The notes below the pieces were generated by a model. That model made no database searches. It had not been told where the DNA came from and worked only from the letters and a program-made list of their open reading frames with translations. Both the position numbers and the translations under genes were made by a program. Positions 26,540 to 35,099 of a stretch of DNA of 64,000 nt are shown here, piece by piece. How positions within the stretch are numbered: the first letter of the stretch is position 1; each line of letters begins with the position of its first letter. Source of the stretch: Paracoccaceae bacterium (GTDB lineage Bacteria > Pseudomonadota > Alphaproteobacteria > Rhodobacterales > Rhodobacteraceae); NCBI GenBank assembly GCA_027013095.1, contig JALUYI010000006.1, positions 29,674 to 93,673 on the forward strand, written 5' to 3'.

Positions 26540-28192
26540 ATGACGAAAACCAAGGCATCGGATCTTTTTGTGCGGGCACTGGAAAACGAAGGCGTCGAAT
26601 ATGTGTTCGGGTTGCCGGGCGAGGAGAACCTCGATTTCGTGGAATCGCTGCAAGGCTCGAAGATCAAGCTGATCGTCACCCGGCACGAACAGGGCGCGGG
26701 CTTCATGGCGGCGACCTACGGGCGGCTCACGGGCAAGCCCGGCGTCTGCCTCGCGACGCTGGGGCCGGGGGCGACCAACCTTGTGACGCCGGCGGCCTAT
26801 GCCCAGCTTGGCGCGATGCCGATGGTGATGATCACCGGGCAAAAGCCGATCCGCAAGTCCAAGCAGGGGCGGTTTCAGATCGTCGACGTGGTGTCGATGA
26901 TGCGCCCGCTGACCAAGTCGGCGCGCCAGATCGTCGAGGCAGGGACCATCCCGGCGCTGGTGCGCGAGGCCTTCCGGCTGGCAACCGAGGAACGCCCCGG
27001 CGCCGTGCATCTGGAGCTGCCCGAGGACATCGCCGCCGAAACCACCGGCAACGATTTCCTGTTTGAACCGACCTGCCCCAAGCGGCCCGACTGCGACGCT
27101 ACAGCGCTGGCCGAGGCGATGGCGATGATCCGCGCCGCGCGCCACCCCTTGCTGTTGATCGGGGCCGGGGCCAATCGCAAGGAGGTGATCGCGCCGCTCA
27201 ACGCCTTCCTCGACGCCTCTGGCATTCCGTTCTTCAACACGCAGATGGGCAAGGGCGCGATCGGCGGCTATCACGCGCAATATATCGGCACGGCGGCGCT
27301 GTCGGGTGGCGATTACCTGCATTGCGCCATCGAGCGCGCCGACCTGATCATCAACGCCGGTCACGACGTGGTGGAAAAGCCGCCCTTCCTGATGGAGCCG
27401 GGCGGCGTCAAGGTGATCCACGTGAACTTCAACCCGGCTGAGGTCGACCAGGTCTATTTCCCGCAGCTTGAGCTGATCGGCGATGTGGGCAGCACGTTTT
27501 CGCGGCTGGCCGAGGCGTGGGAGCCAGTGCCGGGCCACGATTTTTCCTATTTCTACAAGGTGCGCGACCTGATCCGCGACCATATCGCGGAAGGCACCGA
27601 CGACGACCGCTTTCCGGTGATCCCGCAGCGCATCGTGGCCGATGTGCGCCGGGCCATGCCCGAGGACGGGATCATCGCACTCGATAACGGCATGTACAAG
27701 ATCTGGTTTGCCCGCAACTATCGCAGTTCGCACCCCAACACGGTGCTTCTCGACAACGCGCTGGCGACCATGGGGGCGGGGCTGCCCTCGGCGACGATGG
27801 CGGCGATGCTGAACCCGGACAAGCGTGTGATGGCGATCTGCGGCGATGGCGGCTTCATGATGAACAGCCAGGAAATGGAAACCGCGGTGCGGCTGGGGCT
27901 GAACCTGGTGGTGCTGGTGCTGCGCGACGATGCCTATGGGATGATCCGCTGGAAACAGGCGGTCGGCGGGCATCCGGACTGGGGCCTCAGCTTTGGCAAC
28001 CCGGATTTCGCGGCCTATGCGCAAAGCTATGGGGCCAAGGGGCACAGCGTCGGGGCGGCGGCAGAGCTGCTGCCGCTACTGAATGACTGTTTCGAGGCAG
28101 GCGGCGTGCACCTGGTCGAGGTGCCGGTGGATTATTCCGAAAACAAGCGCGTGCTGATCGACGAATTGTCCAAGCGGGTTTGCCTGATTTGA
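26540..28192 (+). CDS. Acetolactate synthase large-subunit-like thiamine diphosphate enzyme
   Basis: A 550-residue thiamine-diphosphate enzyme. It has the N-terminal catalytic Glu region VFGLPGEEN, RHEQGAGFMAATYGR, the central cofactor domain and the ThDP motif CGDGGFMMN. Its ending lacks a regulatory-subunit contact, as in catabolic AlsS-type enzymes, which condense two pyruvates to acetolactate. ATG 26540 is chosen. No MerR-type box was seen directly upstream, and its link to the island is unclear. Confidence 0.82.
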   Translation: MTKTKASDLFVRALENEGVEYVFGLPGEENLDFVESLQGSKIKLIVTRHEQGAGFMAATYGRLTGKPGVCLATLGPGATNLVTPAAYAQLGAMPMVMITGQKPIRKSKQGRFQIVDVVSMMRPLTKSARQIVEAGTIPALVREAFRLATEERPGAVHLELPEDIAAETTGNDFLFEPTCPKRPDCDATALAEAMAMIRAARHPLLLIGAGANRKEVIAPLNAFLDASGIPFFNTQMGKGAIGGYHAQYIGTAALSGGDYLHCAIERADLIINAGHDVVEKPPFLMEPGGVKVIHVNFNPAEVDQVYFPQLELIGDVGSTFSRLAEAWEPVPGHDFSYFYKVRDLIRDHIAEGTDDDRFPVIPQRIVADVRRAMPEDGIIALDNGMYKIWFARNYRSSHPNTVLLDNALATMGAGLPSATMAAMLNPDKRVMAICGDGGFMMNSQEMETAVRLGLNLVVLVLRDDAYGMIRWKQAVGGHPDWGLSFGNPDFAAYAQSYGAKGHSVGAAAELLPLLNDCFEAGGVHLVEVPVDYSENKRVLIDELSKRVCLI

Positions 28193-28266
28193 ACAGGCGA
28201 GGCACGCCGTTCAACCGATCGTGAATGGGACTTGCCAGAAATCGGCATTTTCGGTGCGGCTTTCGC

Positions 28267-28297
28267 TTGACCCTGTAGTTGCTACATGGGGCATTCG
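28267..28297 (+). promoter_or_regulatory. MerR-type operator/promoter D (before the redoxin gene)
   Basis: TTGACC at 28267, a 19-base spacer with CTGTAGTTGCTACAT, then CATTCG. It stands 54 bases before the redoxin start codon. The -35 and dyad are close to the canonical mer operator; the -10 is poor, as is common in activated promoters. Confidence 0.68.
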
Positions 28298-28350
28298 TTT
28301 TCCCGTGAACGGCGGGGCTATGCACCCCCATTTGGCGAACAAGGACAATC

Positions 28351-28926
28351 ATGCAGGAAACAGTCGGAACGAAACTGAACCGCAAGGGTCTGGCCATAGG
28401 GCTGACCCTGACGTTGCTGGTACTGATCGGGGTGATCTATTACCTGCCAGCGGCGCTGAACCGCAGCACACCGGACACGGGGGCTGCTGGTCTGACAATC
28501 GGGCGCGCCTTTCCGGACTTTGCGCTGAGAACGATCGACGGCAAGACCGTGACGCCGGCCAGCCTGTCCGGCAAGCCCTATATCCTCTGGTTTACCACCA
28601 GTTTTTGCGTGCCCTGCCAGGTCGGGGCCGAGCGCGTGGCCGCGCTCGACAACCGGATGGGCGGCGACAAGTTCAACGTGGTGGTCGTGTTCGTCGATGC
28701 GAGGGAGCCGATACATGCCCTGCGCAGCTGGCGGCAGAAGCATGCTTCGGGCGACTGGATGCTGGCCTTCGACAACAGCAGGCAGCCGTTGCAGCAGATG
28801 GTCGGCCTGCAATATCTCGATTCCAAATATCTGGTGGATGCGAGGGGAATTCTGCGTGACGCCGATTTCCAGATGGTCCGGAGCGAATATCTGAAACGCA
28901 TCGCCGATGTCGTGGCAGGGGGCTGA
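28351..28926 (+). CDS. TlpA-like membrane-anchored redoxin
   Basis: A 191-residue periplasmic thiol-disulfide protein. It has an N-terminal anchor (LAIGLTLTLLVLIGVIYYL), the fold start GRAFPDFAL, and the active site FTTSFCVPCQ (C86, C89). The C-terminal half is clearly paralogous to that of the DUF3105 fusion at 31532 (shared FNVVVVFVD, WxLAFDN-like, QYLDxK). It overlaps nothing and is followed one base later by a small membrane protein. It probably reduces or oxidises cysteines of the CxxC/CxC proteins of this island. Confidence 0.8.
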   Translation: MQETVGTKLNRKGLAIGLTLTLLVLIGVIYYLPAALNRSTPDTGAAGLTIGRAFPDFALRTIDGKTVTPASLSGKPYILWFTTSFCVPCQVGAERVAALDNRMGGDKFNVVVVFVDAREPIHALRSWRQKHASGDWMLAFDNSRQPLQQMVGLQYLDSKYLVDARGILRDADFQMVRSEYLKRIADVVAGG

Positions 28927-28927
28927 C

Positions 28928-29368
28928 ATGGCAGATATCCTGATCCTCAAGCTGTGGCGCCACCCATGGCCGGCGCTTGCGGCCGCAGGCACGATGCTGG
29001 CCGTGTTCTTCTGGCCGGCGCTGCCGCTCAGGGGTGTCGGCGCGTGGCTGGAGTTCTTCTATTACTACACGCCCGAGAACTATCTTTACGCCCTGCTCAC
29101 GCTTCTCTCGGGCCTCTATGTGGGCATATATGTGTATAACAAGACGGTTTGCGCGACCTGCCGAATCGATACTGGCAAGGCAGGGACTGCCGGTGTGTTC
29201 GGCGGTGTGCTGCTGGGCGCCTGTCCCGCCTGCATTCCGGCGCTCGGCATATTCCTGCCATTGGGGGTGAGCGTCTACCTCAGCCGGATAAGCTGGGTTT
29301 TCCTTGTTCTGGCGGTGCTGCTGCTGACCTTCCTGATCTATCGCATGAACGGATTCCGGCGTGCCTGA
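28928..29368 (+). CDS. Four-span membrane protein with CATC and CPAC motifs
   Basis: An unrecognised 146-residue membrane protein. Predicted spans lie near residues 14-34, 52-71, 88-116 and 121-140. CATC (C75, C78) lies in the loop after span two, and CPAC (C99, C102) is inside span three, followed by IPALGIFLPLG. The paired cysteines and size recall MerC and small thiol-electron carriers, without clear sequence identity. It is co-transcribed with the TlpA-like redoxin, so it may pass electrons or soft metal ions across the membrane. The start at 28928 avoids overlap with the redoxin stop. Confidence 0.6.
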   Translation: MADILILKLWRHPWPALAAAGTMLAVFFWPALPLRGVGAWLEFFYYYTPENYLYALLTLLSGLYVGIYVYNKTVCATCRIDTGKAGTAGVFGGVLLGACPACIPALGIFLPLGVSVYLSRISWVFLVLAVLLLTFLIYRMNGFRRA

Positions 29369-29466
29369 GAGACACGTCGAGCGGGCCGATAAGTCTCTGG
29401 CCCGCCCGGCAATTGCGATTTGATATCTGGTAAGAAATAGAGGCTAAATCTTTGAATTTACATCAT

Positions 29467-29497
29467 TTGACACTATAGTTGCTACAGGCATTACCCT
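29467..29497 (+). promoter_or_regulatory. MerR-type operator/promoter E (before the CxC-protein operon)
   Basis: TTGACA at 29467, a 19-base spacer CTATAGTTGCTACAGGCAT, then TACCCT. It is nearly identical to box D over 14 bases (TAGTTGCTACA core) and lies 58 bases before the first gene of the operon. Confidence 0.72.
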
Positions 29498-29554
29498 TTG
29501 ATTATCAGGAAACCGTTCGTTTGAAACGGCACCTGAAGCAAAGGGAGAGTAGCC

Positions 29555-30193
29555 ATGAAACCAGGATTATCCGGCCTAGCCGTGGGCGCATTAGTGCTTG
29601 CCACCGCAATGACCGTTTCCGGAAACATCGCGCTTGCCGGCAGCGAAAAACCGGGTTCGGAACCGGAATATGTTGCCGGCTTTACCTATCCGCTGCAACT
29701 GAAACTCGATCCCTCGCGAATCAGCTTCAGCCGTGCGAAATACCTGCCGATGCCGCCTGCCGGCAAGGTGACGGTGCAGCTTCGGGGCACGGCCGTGGAC
29801 GCGGCCATTCCAGGGGCGTTCAGGTTCTACCTTGCCAACAAAAACTCCGGCGGCCTGTTCACCACGGTTTCACTGAAGGCGGGCGAGACGATCCCGAAAG
29901 GCCAGGAACTGACCAACGGCATCGCCTTTGTCGAGCCGGGCAAGTGGTACACGCTGGTCGTGGCCTATGAAAACCCCACCGACCACGACGTGAATTTCTA
30001 CGTGACCGCCCCGACGGTGGACCCCGAGGCCGCCTTTCCGTTCGCGCGCGCCTTGTGCTGGTGCGCGGCGGTGCCGTTCTCGGCCCCGGCGCATGGCGCG
30101 TTCTACCGGGTCATCAAGGTTGGCGTCGGCGTAAACACCCCGCCCGGTGCGCGTGCCATCGTCGACTGGCCCGTTGTTGCAATCAACGAATGA
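29555..30193 (+). CDS. Periplasmic CxC-motif protein, Cox11-like signature (paralogue 1)
   Basis: An unrecognised 212-residue secreted protein with a signal peptide (cut near ALAGSE). The body is beta-rich, with FYLANKNSGGLF, a hydrophobic VEPGKWYTLVVAYENPTD stretch, and then ALCWC (C168, C170) followed by AxAHGAFYRVIKVGV. The xCxC placement after an NPTD strand resembles the CFCF copper site of Cox11/CtaG, but the rest is not Cox11. The next gene is a paralogue. It is possibly a copper or mercury chaperone or thiolate donor in the periplasm. Confidence 0.6.
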   Translation: MKPGLSGLAVGALVLATAMTVSGNIALAGSEKPGSEPEYVAGFTYPLQLKLDPSRISFSRAKYLPMPPAGKVTVQLRGTAVDAAIPGAFRFYLANKNSGGLFTTVSLKAGETIPKGQELTNGIAFVEPGKWYTLVVAYENPTDHDVNFYVTAPTVDPEAAFPFARALCWCAAVPFSAPAHGAFYRVIKVGVGVNTPPGARAIVDWPVVAINE

Positions 30194-30206
30194 AGGAGTG
30201 CCGAGC

Positions 30207-30857
30207 ATGTTTGTCACGAAAATCAGCCGCAAGGCCTTGTTGCCTGCCGCGCTCGCTGTTCTTGGCGGCCTTGCGATGCCCGCCATCGCCCATGAAGGCC
30301 ACGAACACCTCAATTCCCCAAGCGTCAGCGTCGTCAATGACGTGCCGGTGGTGCTCAACGCCATCGCCGACCGGACAACCGACATACCCGAACCGCCCGC
30401 CGGCATGGTGGCGCTGCGCCTGAGCACCGCCTATGCGCCCGACCTGCTGCCCGGTGGCGGGGTCGAGTTCCACCAGCCCGACCCGGAAGTGGACAGCCTC
30501 TGGGCGATGGAATCGCTGGAGGCGGGCGAGGATATTCCGGCCGGCGCCAAGATCGACAACGGCGTGCTGTTCCTCAAGCCCGGTGAGTTGAAGATGGTCA
30601 CCGTGGTCTATCGCAACCCGACCGACCAACCGGTGCAATTCGTGACCTTGCCGCACCAGGACTCACCCAGCTACCTGGCGCAATTCGCCAAGCTGACCTG
30701 CTTTTGCCTGTCCTTCGTCTACAAGGCCCCCGCCCACGGTGCCTGGTATCGGGTGATCCGCGTCGGCATCAATCCGAAAACGCCACCGGGATCGAAGATC
30801 GACGCGGTGTTCACCATCCTGACCGATCCCAACGATTTTCTGCCCGCAGGGAGCTGA
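30207..30857 (+). CDS. Periplasmic CxC-motif protein, Cox11-like signature (paralogue 2)
   Basis: A 216-residue secreted protein starting at ATG 30207 after AAGGAGTG. The signal peptide ends near AIAHEG, and a His-rich HEGHEH (residues 29-34) is at the mature N-terminus, a likely metal site. It then parallels its neighbour: SLEAGEDIPAG, LKPGELKMVTVVYRNPTD and LTCFC (C165, C167) followed by APAHGAWYRVIRVGI. The CFC is even closer to the Cox11 site. The two were probably produced by duplication and may form a pair. Confidence 0.6.
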   Translation: MFVTKISRKALLPAALAVLGGLAMPAIAHEGHEHLNSPSVSVVNDVPVVLNAIADRTTDIPEPPAGMVALRLSTAYAPDLLPGGGVEFHQPDPEVDSLWAMESLEAGEDIPAGAKIDNGVLFLKPGELKMVTVVYRNPTDQPVQFVTLPHQDSPSYLAQFAKLTCFCLSFVYKAPAHGAWYRVIRVGINPKTPPGSKIDAVFTILTDPNDFLPAGS

Positions 30858-30864
30858 GAAAGAC

Positions 30865-31308
30865 ATGGGTAAATGTGAAGTCATCCCTTTGGCGGCGGTC
30901 GCAGTCCTGTCGGTTTTTGTGGCCAGCGGGTATGCACAACAAAGCCAGTCGTCCTTGTCGGCGGCCGCCCCCGAAGATTCCTATCAGCTTGCCCAGGCCA
31001 CCCCGGATCCGGCGCTCGTCAAACGGGGCAGGAAGCTGGCCGCACGCAAGGGCTGTGCGGCCTGCCACTCTGCCGATGGCTCAAGCAAAGCCGGACCAAC
31101 CTGGAAGGGCCTGTTTGGTCACTCGATCGAATTGGCCGACGGCAGCACCGTTCTGGCGGACGAAGCCTATATCCGGCAATCGATTCTCGATCCGAATGCC
31201 AAGATCGCAAAGGGGTATTCCAAGGGGCTGATGCCCAGGAACTATACCTCCAAGCTCAAGGAACAAGGCATTCAGGCCCTGATCTCCTACATCGTGAGCC
31301 TGAAATAG
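30865..31308 (+). CDS. Class I cytochrome c, CoxB-tail-like
   Basis: A 147-residue monoheme cytochrome with an N-terminal signal or anchor (residues 1-24), the heme site CAACH (C64, C67, H68), GPTWKGLFG, and LMPRNY as the likely axial Met. The sequence resembles the cytochrome c domain found at the end of some cytochrome oxidase subunits II. It follows the CxC pair by 7 bases in the same operon, so it may accept or donate electrons for the module. Confidence 0.82.
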   Translation: MGKCEVIPLAAVAVLSVFVASGYAQQSQSSLSAAAPEDSYQLAQATPDPALVKRGRKLAARKGCAACHSADGSSKAGPTWKGLFGHSIELADGSTVLADEAYIRQSILDPNAKIAKGYSKGLMPRNYTSKLKEQGIQALISYIVSLK

Positions 31309-31531
31309 ATGACCGCAGGATCGGCGGCGGGCCGCGTGAGGTCAACTGAACAGCGTGACGAGTGCAAAGGCGGCAATGCCGCCGACCGCCAGGGTGGGGG
31401 CCGGGTCTTCCGTGGATTCGGCTTGCCCCCTTCCTGCCTGGCGGCCGGCCACGGGTGCGCCCTTGGCAATTCAAGACCCCAGCAGGATTTTTCCTCAGCT
31501 TCACCCTCACCCGACAAAAGGAATCCGAGAC

Positions 31532-32533
31532 ATGCACAACTGGCGTGAACTGACAACTGCCCTGGCAACCTGCGCCCTTGTGGCGGCGCTCTCCGGTCCT
31601 GCTGAGGCCCATGATCCGAACATCTCCGCCCCCGTGTCGGTCGCTGCAATCGCGGCGCTGGGGGTGCAGACCTTCCCAGTGCTCGAATCTCCGCATGTCG
31701 ACAGCGTCCCGGCCTCGGCCTACAACTCGAACCCGCCCACCTCGGGGCCGCATCTGGCAAAACCGCTCGACTGGGGCGTTTACGATGCGCCGGTGCCGGA
31801 CGCGGCCGCGGTCCACAACCTTGAGCATGGCGGCATCTGGATTACCTACCGCCCCGACCTTGCCAGCGGCGACGTGGCCAGGCTGCGCGATCTGGCGGCG
31901 CATTATCCGAACGCGGTGATCCTGTCGCCGCGCCCGGCCACTGACAGCCCGATCGCGGTGGTGTCGTGGGGCCGCATGATGCGGCTTGAGCGCGCCGATA
32001 TTGGGCGGATCGACAGCTATATCCAGACCTTCGTCAACCAGAGCCCGGAAGAGTATTCGTCACTCGCCCATGACAAGTTCAAGGCACCGGCCGCTCCCGT
32101 TGTCGGGGCGCCCTTTCCGGCCTTCGAACTGGTCGACGTAGATGGCAGGACGATCAACAATGAGACCATTCTGGGCAAGCCCACTGTTCTGTGGTTCACG
32201 ACCAGCTGGTGTGTCCCCTGCCAGATCGGTGCGCGCCACGTTGCGACCTTTGACAAAGAATTGGGGGATGCGGCATTCAACGTGGTGGTGGTGTTCGTCG
32301 ATCCGCGGGAAAGCGACAGCGATCTCCGCGAGTGGAGGCGCAAGTTTGGCAACGACGACTGGGTGGTGGCTTTCGACAATGCCGTGGCACCGTTGGCGCA
32401 AATGGCGGCGGTGCAATATCTCGACACGAAATTCCTGATCAATTCCAATGGCCAATTGGTCGATATAGATGTGCAACTCGCCAAGGATGCCTACTTGCGC
32501 AAGATCCGGTCAGTGGTTCAAGGAGGAGGATGA
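31532..32533 (+). CDS. DUF3105 domain fused to a TlpA-like redoxin
   Basis: A 333-residue secreted two-domain protein. After a signal peptide (cut near AEAHD) residues 45-175 form a DUF3105 domain (YNSNPPTSGPHLAKPLDWG, VHNLEHGGIWITYRP). Residues from about 190 form a redoxin with FTTSWCVPCQ near residues 222-231. The redoxin half is paralogous to the stand-alone protein at 28351. DUF3105 is often seen with copper or mercury related genes, but its job is not known to me. Its 3' end overlaps the convergent ccdA gene by 24 bases. The 223 bases before it hold no clear gene. Confidence 0.75.
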   Translation: MHNWRELTTALATCALVAALSGPAEAHDPNISAPVSVAAIAALGVQTFPVLESPHVDSVPASAYNSNPPTSGPHLAKPLDWGVYDAPVPDAAAVHNLEHGGIWITYRPDLASGDVARLRDLAAHYPNAVILSPRPATDSPIAVVSWGRMMRLERADIGRIDSYIQTFVNQSPEEYSSLAHDKFKAPAAPVVGAPFPAFELVDVDGRTINNETILGKPTVLWFTTSWCVPCQIGARHVATFDKELGDAAFNVVVVFVDPRESDSDLREWRRKFGNDDWVVAFDNAVAPLAQMAAVQYLDTKFLINSNGQLVDIDVQLAKDAYLRKIRSVVQGGG

Positions 32534-33382
32534 TGCGCGGTTGTTGGCCTGGCTGCGTACGGCGCGCCGGTGCAGCAGAATGGCTGTCGAGATGGCGGCA
32601 ATGCCCAACAATGCGCCCGCCGCTACCGTCCGGCCCGCACCTTCCGATAGAAACTGGCCGAACATCGCCGCCCAGTAGCCGCCGGTGTCGAGGATCGCCC
32701 GCATCCACGGAGTGTCGTTGAACAACAACTGACCCCAGTAAAGAAAGACATAGCCCCCCGCCAGCGCCGTCAGGGCGCCCGAGAGGCGGCGCAGTGTGGC
32801 ATGATGCCGCCCGACTACCTGGAACACACCGGCGCCGAGCACAGCCGCAACAACCGAAATGGCGGCCAGTATCGCGCCCGACCCCAGCAGGAAGAAAGCC
32901 ACGTTTTGCAGCGCCAGGTCGCTGTCGCCAAGGAAGGACACGCCGGCAAGGCCCATGAAAACCGGCAAGGTGCAGGACAGCGAAACAAATCCGTAGGAAA
33001 GGCCAAAGCCGACGGCGCCATAACGCGCATTCGCCCGCCGGCAGGTGGATGTGATCCGACTGGCCGGAAGCCGCAATCCCGCCACCGCCAGCAGGCCCCA
33101 GACCACCAAGGCGCCACCGATCGTCGCGCCGACATAGGGCAGCATCGGCCCCAGCCAGTTGGCGCCCGAGCCAAGCACCAGCGTCGCCGCCAGGAAGGTG
33201 ACGACATAGCCAAGCGTTGCCGCGGCGGCATTGGTCGATGCGCGCAGGAAGCGCATGGCATTTCCATCGCCTTCATGCCCGGCCAGCTGGCGGGCGAACC
33301 ATGCGGGAAGCAGGGCAAAACCGCAGGGGTTGACGGTTGAAACCGCCCCTGCGGTAAAGGCGAAGATCAGGGCCGAACTCAT
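32510..33382 (-). CDS. ccdA: CcdA/DsbD-type membrane electron-transfer protein
   Basis: A 290-residue membrane protein with about seven to eight spans. Cysteines typical of the CcdA fold are seen at NPCGFALLP (C20) and SLSCTLPVF (near residue 157). Such proteins pass reducing equivalents from cytoplasmic thioredoxin to periplasmic thiol proteins. It is the last gene of the mer operon (minus strand) and faces the redoxin genes that would be its partners. Confidence 0.8.
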   Translation of the reverse strand: MSSALIFAFTAGAVSTVNPCGFALLPAWFARQLAGHEGDGNAMRFLRASTNAAAATLGYVVTFLAATLVLGSGANWLGPMLPYVGATIGGALVVWGLLAVAGLRLPASRITSTCRRANARYGAVGFGLSYGFVSLSCTLPVFMGLAGVSFLGDSDLALQNVAFFLLGSGAILAAISVVAAVLGAGVFQVVGRHHATLRRLSGALTALAGGYVFLYWGQLLFNDTPWMRAILDTGGYWAAMFGQFLSEGAGRTVAAGALLGIAAISTAILLHRRAVRSQANNRASSSSLNH

Positions 33383-33391
33383 GTTCGTACC

Positions 33392-33640
33392 TCATTCGGC
33401 CGGTGCATGAATCGCGCTTTCATCCCGGTTGATATTGCACTGCCGCGCCCACTTCCGGCCCCACAGATACCGGGCGATCCCGGCGGCAATCAGGGCGATG
33501 CCGCCGGCCTGAACCCAGCCGTTTCCCAGCAGCGCCGTGATGCTGCCAAGGCTGACCCCGCCAAGCGCCAGCAGCAGCCCGCCGCAGCACACGACCTTCA
33601 GCGCGATCAGCTTGCCAAGTCCGATGTCGTTGTTTTCCAT
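33392..33640 (-). CDS. Two-span membrane protein with CC pair, MerF-like topology
   Basis: An 82-residue protein with two hydrophobic spans. The first starts with LKVVCCGG (C18, C19), and a further Cys (C68) lies in the C-terminal tail. MerF, a mercuric ion importer, has the same plan (two spans, a vicinal Cys pair in span one and Cys in the tail), but the sequence match is weak. It lies directly after merA (10 bases), with a GAGG ribosome site before ATG 33640. Confidence 0.6.
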   Translation of the reverse strand: MENNDIGLGKLIALKVVCCGGLLLALGGVSLGSITALLGNGWVQAGGIALIAAGIARYLWGRKWARQCNINRDESAIHAPAE

Positions 33641-33650
33641 GTCTCGCACC

Positions 33651-35099
33651 TCACCCCGCGCAACAGCTCAGCTTGGCCACATCCATGTCAAACGTCTGCG
33701 CCGCCAGTTTCAGCCCCTCGACGGTGGTCAGATAGGGGAAGATCGTCTCGCCCAGATCCTTGGTGGTCATGGCGAACTTCAGTGCCATCGCCAGCGTCTG
33801 GATGGTGTCTGAACCCTCGGGCGCAATGATCGTGCCGCCGAGCAGCTTGTCGGTCGCCTTGTCGGCCACCAACTTGATCAGCCCGCGCGTGTCGCGCGCC
33901 GCCAGCGCCCGCGGCACCTGGTCGAGCGGCAGCACCGAGGTTTTCACGTCGAACCCGGCGGCCTCTGCCTGCGCGGCGCTCAGCCCGACGCCCGCAACCT
34001 GCGGGTCGGTGAACACCACCCAGGGCATGGCGGCGTTGTCATAGCGCCCATCGCCGCCCAGCACCGCGTTCTGCGCCGCCAGCTTGGCCCCATAGGCGGC
34101 CATGTAAACGAACTGGTCGCGGTCGGTCACGTCTCCGGCGGCATAGATGCCCGGCGCGCTGGTCTGCATGTCGTCGCCAACCATGATCGCGCCGCGCCTG
34201 TCCAGCCTGACGCCGGCATCTTCCAGCCCCATGCCAGCGGTACTGGCCCGCCGGCCGGCCGTCGCCACCAGCTTTTCGGCCCTGATCGCAAGGGTTTCGC
34301 CGCCGCGTTCGATGGTCAGCGTCACTTGTGCCTTGTCGCCTTCGACCGAGCGGTAGGAGAGCCCGTCGAGCACCGTGATCCCCTCGGCCTCGAACGCATC
34401 CTTCAGCGCCGCCGAAACCTCGGGCTCGGCCTTCGACAGCAGCCGCGAGCGGGTGACCAGCGTCACCTTCACCCCCATGCGCGCCATCATCTGCGCAAGC
34501 TCCGCGCCGATATAGCCGCCGCCGATCAGGATCAGGCTTTCGGGCCTGTCCTTGAGGTCCAGAAGGGCGGTGCTGTCGAGCACCGGCACGTTTTCGATGC
34601 CCGCGATCGTCGGGTTCACCGGATGGCTGCCGGTGGCGATCACCACGCGCGGCGCCCTTATCACGCGCCCGCCGACTTCGACGCCGCCCTCCACCAGCCG
34701 CGCCGCGCCTTCCTCGACATAATCGACCAGCGCGTAATCGGGCAGCAGGTCGGCGTATTTCTTCTGCCTGAGCGCGCTCACCAGCGCATCCTTGCCCGCC
34801 ACCACCTCGGCCCATTCGACCGCGTGTTCGCACGGCCCGATCCCCGGAAAGCGCGCCGCCGCGGCCCCCGAATGCACCGCCTCGGCGGCGCGGATCATCG
34901 CCTTGGAGGGCACGCAGCCGACGTTCACGCAAGTGCCGCCGATGGTGCCATGGCCGATCAGCGCCACCCGCTTGCCGCCATTCGCCGCCGTGATCGCCGC
35001 CGAAAACCCGGCCGAACCGGCGCCGATCACCGCGAGGTCGTAGCCGCCGCTATTGTGATCGCAGCAATCTTCAATGTCTTTCATGGTTTCAACTTTCAT
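33651..35099 (-). CDS. merA: Mercuric reductase
   Basis: Reduces Hg(II) to volatile Hg(0) with NADPH in the cytoplasm. It has 482 residues. The FAD motif VIGAGSAGFSAAI, redox pair GGTCVNVGCVPSK (C57, C62), YIGAELAQMMARMG, the MerA-type late motif YLTTVEGLKLAAQTF and the C-terminal vicinal pair SCC (C479, C480) are all present. The N-terminal metal-binding HMA domain of Tn501 MerA is absent; only a short CC near residues 12-13 stands there. A small CC membrane gene overlaps its start. Third-position GC is very high. Confidence 0.95.
   Translation of the reverse strand: MKVETMKDIEDCCDHNSGGYDLAVIGAGSAGFSAAITAANGGKRVALIGHGTIGGTCVNVGCVPSKAMIRAAEAVHSGAAAARFPGIGPCEHAVEWAEVVAGKDALVSALRQKKYADLLPDYALVDYVEEGAARLVEGGVEVGGRVIRAPRVVIATGSHPVNPTIAGIENVPVLDSTALLDLKDRPESLILIGGGYIGAELAQMMARMGVKVTLVTRSRLLSKAEPEVSAALKDAFEAEGITVLDGLSYRSVEGDKAQVTLTIERGGETLAIRAEKLVATAGRRASTAGMGLEDAGVRLDRRGAIMVGDDMQTSAPGIYAAGDVTDRDQFVYMAAYGAKLAAQNAVLGGDGRYDNAAMPWVVFTDPQVAGVGLSAAQAEAAGFDVKTSVLPLDQVPRALAARDTRGLIKLVADKATDKLLGGTIIAPEGSDTIQTLAMALKFAMTTKDLGETIFPYLTTVEGLKLAAQTFDMDVAKLSCCAG

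Noticed and set aside
26456..28045. 529-codon minus-strand frame opposite the acetolactate synthase
   Set aside because: Shadow of a high-GC gene; the sequence is His/Arg-rich and matches no family.
31309..31531. Possible small minus-strand peptide ending in LAVGGIAAFALVTLFS, which looks like a sorting tail
   Set aside because: An in-frame stop lies about 43 codons upstream, there is no ribosome site, and the hydrophobic end may be chance in GC-rich DNA.
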